Assembly (NCBI GenBank): GCA_022729855.1 | Contig: DZBG01000005.1 | Span: forward strand, 1 to 53,644 | From: Bdellovibrio sp. | GTDB lineage: Bacteria; Bdellovibrionota; Bacteriovoracia; Bacteriovoracales; Bacteriovoracaceae | Direction: 5' to 3' | DNA: 53,644 nt | Part shown: in pieces, positions 49,990 to 53,644 of the stretch | How positions within the stretch are numbered: the first letter of the stretch is position 1 | Layout: each line of letters begins with the position of its first letter | Position numbers and translations under genes: made by a program | Notes under the pieces: model-generated | What the model was told of the DNA's origin: nothing | Seen by the model: the letters and a program-made list of their open reading frames with translations, nothing else | Databases searched by the model: none

Positions 49990-51208
49990 GCTCAATAATT
50001 GGTTTAAAAATTCTTTTCATCGCAGATCGAAGCTGAGCTCTCTTATACTCTTGATGAGAAGCCTCACCCTGCGTATTTCTTAAAAAACTATCATAGTCGG
50101 TAATCTGAACTTCAAATGGATAAAAAAAGCGAACATCTCGAGCGATGGGAGATGTATCGAGAGAAAGAATTTTCTGGGCCAGAGGATTATTCTTCATTTG
50201 AAGGGCCATCTTTCTTGCTTCAGAATATTCACCCATGAAAGGGTTTCTGTATTTAATAAGCTGTCGTCCTGTAAAATGGATTGCATGATACTCATCAGAC
50301 GAGTGCTTATTATGATCTCCACGACCAACACCAAAAGGACATTTCTCAATCAGCTGATTTAATTTTTGATAAAATACATCTTCAGTATCTTTGGCACGCA
50401 TTGATTCTTTAAATAAATCATACATACCCGCTTTAAGGGCCTTGAGATCCACTAAAGTATTTTGTGAGCGACTAGGTTTGATATTATTAATCATGATGAC
50501 ATAATTAGAGATTAAAAATGTCACCACTCGAAGAGCATCTAATTTATTATAAGTAACAAAACGTACACCAATTCTATCAAACAACTCTTCGGCCACATTC
50601 TCTTGTTTGTGAAGTAGTTTGATAATAATACTATCGCGCGCTTTTTTTGCCTTCGTTTGGAAATCATAAAGAGGAATACTTGTTCCTGTTTCATTTTTCA
50701 TGAAAAGACGGTTCTCTTCATCACGGTAAACAAACTTATAAAATCGATCAAAGATTTGCTGCTGAACTGTTGAAAAATAACGATAACGAAGATCTTTATC
50801 TGCATGAAGAATTGTGTGCATGACCTTAAGGACCACTCCGGCCCACAACTGCTCTTCTTTTGTAATCTTGTAACTTGCATTACCTGTAGCAGCCAAAAAA
50901 ACATCTGCAATATTTGTAATTGTGTAGAGATAGTTCGGAACTTTAATATCAAGTCCCTCAGGATTTCCATCTTTAAGAAAATATCTTTTAATGAATTGAA
51001 GGGCCTCTTGAAAAATACCAAAAAGCTCTGCGTTCTCAATGGGGTCTTCAATATTGAAGCCGTACCCGCTAAGAAAATCAGTCACGTGATCTGGGTTATA
51101 AAGCTCAGTCAGATAGTTTTTAGCATCAAGAGAAGATCTTCCACTCGATACAACATCAAAACTTTCCCAATTGAACTTATAATCGTTAAGATAACTTGGA
51201 CGATTCAT
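49964..51208 (-). CDS. divergent RelA/SpoT-like nucleotidyltransferase
   Basis: The protein is about 414 residues, taking ATG 51208; GTG 51217 is an alternative. The first ~190 residues are a helical N-terminal region of unknown family. The rest shows the landmarks of a (p)ppGpp synthetase in order. EELFDRIGVRFVTYN (about residue 205) matches ELFDVRAVRIV in E. coli RelA, with the metal-binding Asp. DEYHAIHFTGRQL (about 304) matches GYQSIHTVVLG, with the stacking Tyr and His. PFEVQITDYDSFLRNTQGEA then HQEYK (about 363) matches VEIQIRT...AAHWKYK, with the Glu. There is no HD hydrolase, TGS or ACT domain. The most likely role is nucleotide pyrophosphokinase or a related transferase. Similarity is by eye and needs a profile search. 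Confidence 0.65.
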   Translation of the reverse strand: MNRPSYLNDYKFNWESFDVVSSGRSSLDAKNYLTELYNPDHVTDFLSGYGFNIEDPIENAELFGIFQEALQFIKRYFLKDGNPEGLDIKVPNYLYTITNIADVFLAATGNASYKITKEEQLWAGVVLKVMHTILHADKDLRYRYFSTVQQQIFDRFYKFVYRDEENRLFMKNETGTSIPLYDFQTKAKKARDSIIIKLLHKQENVAEELFDRIGVRFVTYNKLDALRVVTFLISNYVIMINNIKPSRSQNTLVDLKALKAGMYDLFKESMRAKDTEDVFYQKLNQLIEKCPFGVGRGDHNKHSSDEYHAIHFTGRQLIKYRNPFMGEYSEARKMALQMKNNPLAQKILSLDTSPIARDVRFFYPFEVQITDYDSFLRNTQGEASHQEYKRAQLRSAMKRIFKPIIELKDLKVQE

Positions 51209-51263
51209 GCTTCTCACTTTAAGATTTTTTGTTAAGATCGAATTGCAAACTAGCGTAATTTAT

Positions 51264-51743
51264 ATGAAAGATCAAAATAAACTAGGGCCTTCGTGGCCTA
51301 CCACATTATTTCTCTCTTGGTTTGGTACAGGTTTATCACCTAAGGCCCCTGGAACTGTTGGCTCGCTAGCAACGATTCCACTTATTCTAATATTAGGATA
51401 TTTTCATTTAAATATATTTTACTTATGGGCGATTATTATCGTTCTTTATATTTCATCAGTTATAGTGGCTCAAAATGTCCAAAAAAAATTTGGTCTTCAT
51501 GATCCGCAATGGATTGTTATTGATGAAGTCATTGGAATGCTTATTACATGGAGTTTTGCTCCTAGTTTGCAGTGGAAACATCTCTTTGCGTGCTTCCTCC
51601 TTTTCCGCATTTTTGACATTATAAAAATTTGGCCTGCCTCATATTTTGATAAGCTAGATCACGGTATCGGAACCATCACTGATGACGTCGTCAGTGCTGT
51701 TTATGCGGGAATTTTGTACTACCTTACGGTACATTTTCTCTAG
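51264..51743 (+). CDS. pgpA: phosphatidylglycerophosphatase A
   Basis: The start is the ATG at 51264; a longer frame begins at 51207 within the divergent gene. The protein is about 159 residues with several membrane helices. LSPKAPGTVGSLATIP and VIDEVIGMLITWSF are the PgpA signatures, followed by LLFRIFDIIKIWPASYFD and DHGIGTITDDVVSAVYAGIL. It dephosphorylates phosphatidylglycerophosphate to form phosphatidylglycerol. It is 155 bases upstream of recA. Confidence 0.92.
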   Translation: MKDQNKLGPSWPTTLFLSWFGTGLSPKAPGTVGSLATIPLILILGYFHLNIFYLWAIIIVLYISSVIVAQNVQKKFGLHDPQWIVIDEVIGMLITWSFAPSLQWKHLFACFLLFRIFDIIKIWPASYFDKLDHGIGTITDDVVSAVYAGILYYLTVHFL

Positions 51744-51785
51744 CCCTTGGCGTCAAAAAGCTAAGTATTTCAAATTGTTACATAT

Positions 51786-51817
51786 CCGTAAATTTTCCGT
51801 AAAATTGCAGTAATTTG
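51786..51817. promoter_or_regulatory. three 11-base spaced GTAA repeats upstream of recA
   Basis: GTAA occurs at 51788-51791, 51799-51802 and 51810-51813, each preceded by CC or CA and followed by A/T-rich bases. The spacing of one helical turn suggests a binding site for a dimeric regulator or an intrinsic DNA bend. TTAC also occurs at 51779-51782, six bases before the first GTAA. Confidence 0.4.
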
Positions 51818-51897
51818 TTTGTCTAAAACAAAGGTGTTTGTTAATTTGAAAGAACAACACACCTTCAAAAACAATTTTTTGAACGAGGAGAAACTCA

Positions 51898-53010
51898 ATG
51901 GCCTTTAACCAAACGACCCCAGTTGATAGCGCTAACAAGAAGAAAGCATTAGATCTTGCGCTTTCAACAATCGAGAAGCAATTCGGTAAAGGTGCAATTA
52001 TGCGTCTTGGTACTGAACAAGCTGAAGAAAAAATTCCTGCTATTTCAACAGGCGCTTTAGGCCTTGACCTTGCCCTAGGGATTGGCGGAATTCCTGTTGG
52101 ACGTATTATTGAAATTTACGGGCCAGAGTCATCAGGTAAAACAACTCTTACTCTTCATATTGCAGCTGAATGTCAAAAAGCTGGTGGAACTGTAGCTTTC
52201 GTAGATGCAGAACATGCTCTTGATACAAACTATGCCGCTAAGCTTGGTGTAGATGTTCCAAATACACTTATCTCTCAACCAGATTCTGGTGAGCAAGCTC
52301 TAGAAATCGCAGATATGCTTGTTCGTTCAGGTGCTGTTAATCTTCTTATTGTGGATTCAGTAGCTGCTCTTACACCAAAAGCAGAACTTGAAGGAGATAT
52401 GGGTGATTCACACATGGGTCTTCAAGCACGACTTATGTCTCAAGCACTTCGTAAGTTAACTGGTTCAATCTCTCGCTCTAACTGTACAGTTATTTTCATT
52501 AACCAACTTCGTATGAAAATTGGTGTGATGTTCGGAAATCCAGAAACAACTACTGGTGGTAACGCCCTAAAGTTTTATGCTTCAGTTCGTATGGATATCC
52601 GTCGTATTGGTGCTATTAAAGATGGTGAAGTTGTTACAGGCAACCGTACAAAAGTTAAAATCGTTAAAAACAAAGTGGCTCCTCCATTCAGAGAAGTTGA
52701 ATTTGATATCATGTACGGAACTGGTATTTCTAAAATGGGTGACCTTTTAGATACTGCTGCTAATGAAGGAATTGTTGAAAAAGCTGGGTCTTGGTACTCA
52801 TACAATAATTCAAAACTTGGTCAGGGACGTGAGCAATCAAAAGAGATGCTGACTCAGAATCCAGAAATCGCAAATGAAATTCGTCAGAAAGTATTTGCGA
52901 AACATAAAATTGGAAAAGCTGATCTAAGCGCTATCGCTCCTGCTGTTGATATGGAAACAGGGGAAATCAAGGAAGAGAAAGTTTCTAAAAAAGATAAAAA
53001 AGTTCAGTAA
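51898..53010 (+). CDS. recA: recombinase RecA
   Basis: The 370-residue RecA has the N-terminal polymerisation helix ([19 protein letters not shown]), Walker [37 protein letters not shown] (Walker B and L1 start), and loop L2 ([20 protein letters not shown]). A charged C-terminal tail ends KKDKKVQ. It forms the ssDNA filament for recombination and SOS induction. AACGAGGAGAAACTCA precedes the ATG. A strong terminator follows, and recX lies after it. Confidence 0.98.
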   Translation: MAFNQTTPVDSANKKKALDLALSTIEKQFGKGAIMRLGTEQAEEKIPAISTGALGLDLALGIGGIPVGRIIEIYGPESSGKTTLTLHIAAECQKAGGTVAFVDAEHALDTNYAAKLGVDVPNTLISQPDSGEQALEIADMLVRSGAVNLLIVDSVAALTPKAELEGDMGDSHMGLQARLMSQALRKLTGSISRSNCTVIFINQLRMKIGVMFGNPETTTGGNALKFYASVRMDIRRIGAIKDGEVVTGNRTKVKIVKNKVAPPFREVEFDIMYGTGISKMGDLLDTAANEGIVEKAGSWYSYNNSKLGQGREQSKEMLTQNPEIANEIRQKVFAKHKIGKADLSAIAPAVDMETGEIKEEKVSKKDKKVQ

Positions 53011-53016
53011 TAATTA

Positions 53017-53042
53017 GGCCCTCGAAAGAGGGCCTTTTTTTT
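53017..53042 (+). terminator. rho-independent terminator between recA and recX
   Basis: GGCCCTC (53017-53023), GAAA loop and GAGGGCC (53028-53034) are followed by eight T. It lies seven bases after the recA stop and ten bases before the recX start. Read-through would be the source of most recX expression, as in E. coli. Confidence 0.9.
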
Positions 53043-53051
53043 CTAAAAACT

Positions 53052-53522
53052 ATGAATAAACGTATTTATAACTACTCTATTCACCTTATTGCTCGTCAAG
53101 ATTACTCTGCCTACAAGCTGAGACAGAAACTTCGTTCAAAAAAAGATAATCCTATTGAAGAAGTGGATGAGGTTATTGAGGAGTTAAAAAATAAGGGCCT
53201 GATTAATGAGGTTAGCTATCGACGTTTGTTTATACGTAAGTGGATGTTCAAAGGTGAATCAGAGGATAAAATTCGCAAACGCGGTAGTATGGAAAAACTT
53301 CAGTTCGAAGAAGGTGAATTTGAAGAAGTCGCTCAAGAGTTAGGCTTTACCGATGAGGACAGTCTTGAAAAATTGGTAGAGAAAAAATTGAGATCAAAAG
53401 AAATTCCTACAAATCCTGAAGAAAAATACAAACTTCAAAACAAAGTCCTAAGATTTCTTATTTCAAAAGGACATGATTATTCAGAGGCCAAAAACGCCCT
53501 GAAAGAGTATTTCGCCAAATAA
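53052..53522 (+). CDS. recX: RecX regulator of RecA
   Basis: The 156-residue helical protein has the RecX repeats: IHLIARQDYSAYKLRQKLRS, VDEVIEELKNKGLINEVSYRRLFI and VLRFLISKGHDYSEAKNALKE. It binds RecA filaments and inhibits them. It follows recA in the same direction, with the terminator between. No strong ribosome site precedes the ATG, so expression should be low, as for other recX genes. Confidence 0.92.
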   Translation: MNKRIYNYSIHLIARQDYSAYKLRQKLRSKKDNPIEEVDEVIEELKNKGLINEVSYRRLFIRKWMFKGESEDKIRKRGSMEKLQFEEGEFEEVAQELGFTDEDSLEKLVEKKLRSKEIPTNPEEKYKLQNKVLRFLISKGHDYSEAKNALKEYFAK

Positions 53523-53540
53523 AATGGTCACCCATTTCAA
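53522..53540 (-). terminator. weak hairpin after recX
   Basis: AAATGG (53522-53527) and CCATTT (53532-53537) pair around TCAC. On the minus strand it is followed by TATTT, so it could terminate the partial gene that ends at 53553. It is short. Confidence 0.3.
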
Positions 53541-53552
53541 AAAAAGCTCTAA

Positions 53553-53644
53553 TTATTTCAGAATGTTAGATCTTTTAAACTGACCATTCACAGGGCCTAC
53601 GCATCTAAATTCTTTCGCCCAATAAGGATTTCCAATAGATAATT
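53553..53644 (-). CDS. C-terminal end of an unidentified gene (partial)
   Basis: Read on the minus strand, the last 92 bases form an open frame of about 30 codons ending at 53553-53555. The residues include SIGNPYWAKEFRCVGPVNG and then a Lys-rich end FKRSNILK. The composition looks like real protein. The frame continues past the window edge, so the family cannot be named. Confidence 0.45.
   Translation of the reverse strand, partial: LSIGNPYWAKEFRCVGPVNGQFKRSNILK

Noticed and set aside
50804-51235. 143-residue plus-strand frame
   Set aside because: It is antisense to the RSH-like gene and Cys/Ile rich in the way of a shadow frame.

Overview
The window is about 53.6 kb of AT-rich bacterial chromosome with dense coding, few gaps and no plasmid, phage or IS genes. 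Several traits point to a predatory Bdellovibrionota lineage, most likely Bacteriovoracia (Bacteriovorax/Peredibacter/Halobacteriovorax type): paired flagellins, a complete Tad/Flp pilus locus with a fused ATPase, a split b6f-like quinol oxidase with a multihaem cytochrome, many small Sec-secreted proteins, an RHS/YD-repeat protein and a secreted M91-like metalloprotease. This assignment is inferred from family content and style; no marker was searched.

Layout. 1-1300: tRNA-Ala(TGC) and the metalloprotease. 1400-7630 (minus): octahaem cytochrome c, cytochrome b C-terminal and N-terminal halves, Rieske protein and a HEAT-repeat protein, together a menaquinol:cytochrome c oxidoreductase. 7700-14000: lineage-specific membrane and secreted proteins, a thiolase, a coiled-coil protein and a stand-alone FliG C-terminal-like protein. 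13592-23430 (minus): cNMP-binding protein, Ppx/GppA phosphatase, mtnA, an AsmA-like protein, pcrA/uvrD, glmS and glmU, many of them overlapping. 23658-27342 (plus): lon, then a CheY-like receiver, a possible CheX-like protein and a membrane-anchored protein. 27343-28900: an accessory island of small secreted proteins with a palindromic divergent promoter. 28923-38441 (minus): RHS protein and the Tad pilus locus (two Flp pilins, prepilin peptidase, three pseudopilins, CpaB, CpaC, a TadZ-TadA fusion and one TadB/C-like protein). 38442-38930: a gap holding a probable 6S RNA and the flp promoter. 39453-42307 (minus): an RmlD-like SDR and two flagellins. 42497-49989: GNAT, ABC1 kinase, and an operon with greA, recG, a FHA-like protein and a hydrolase. 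49964-53522: a divergent RelA/SpoT-synthetase-like protein, pgpA, recA and recX. A partial minus-strand gene ends the window.

How the genes work together. Most content is core housekeeping (respiration, cell-wall precursors, proteolysis, recombination, transcript elongation) interleaved with motility, attachment and envelope genes. The most unusual items are the RSH-like protein with catalytic Asp/Glu signatures and a novel N-terminal region, the TadZ-TadA fusion, the stand-alone FliG C-domain, the hairpin that includes the glmS ribosome-binding site, the mirror-symmetric divergent promoter, the APWY Qo motif, and the 6S RNA placed upstream of a pilus operon.
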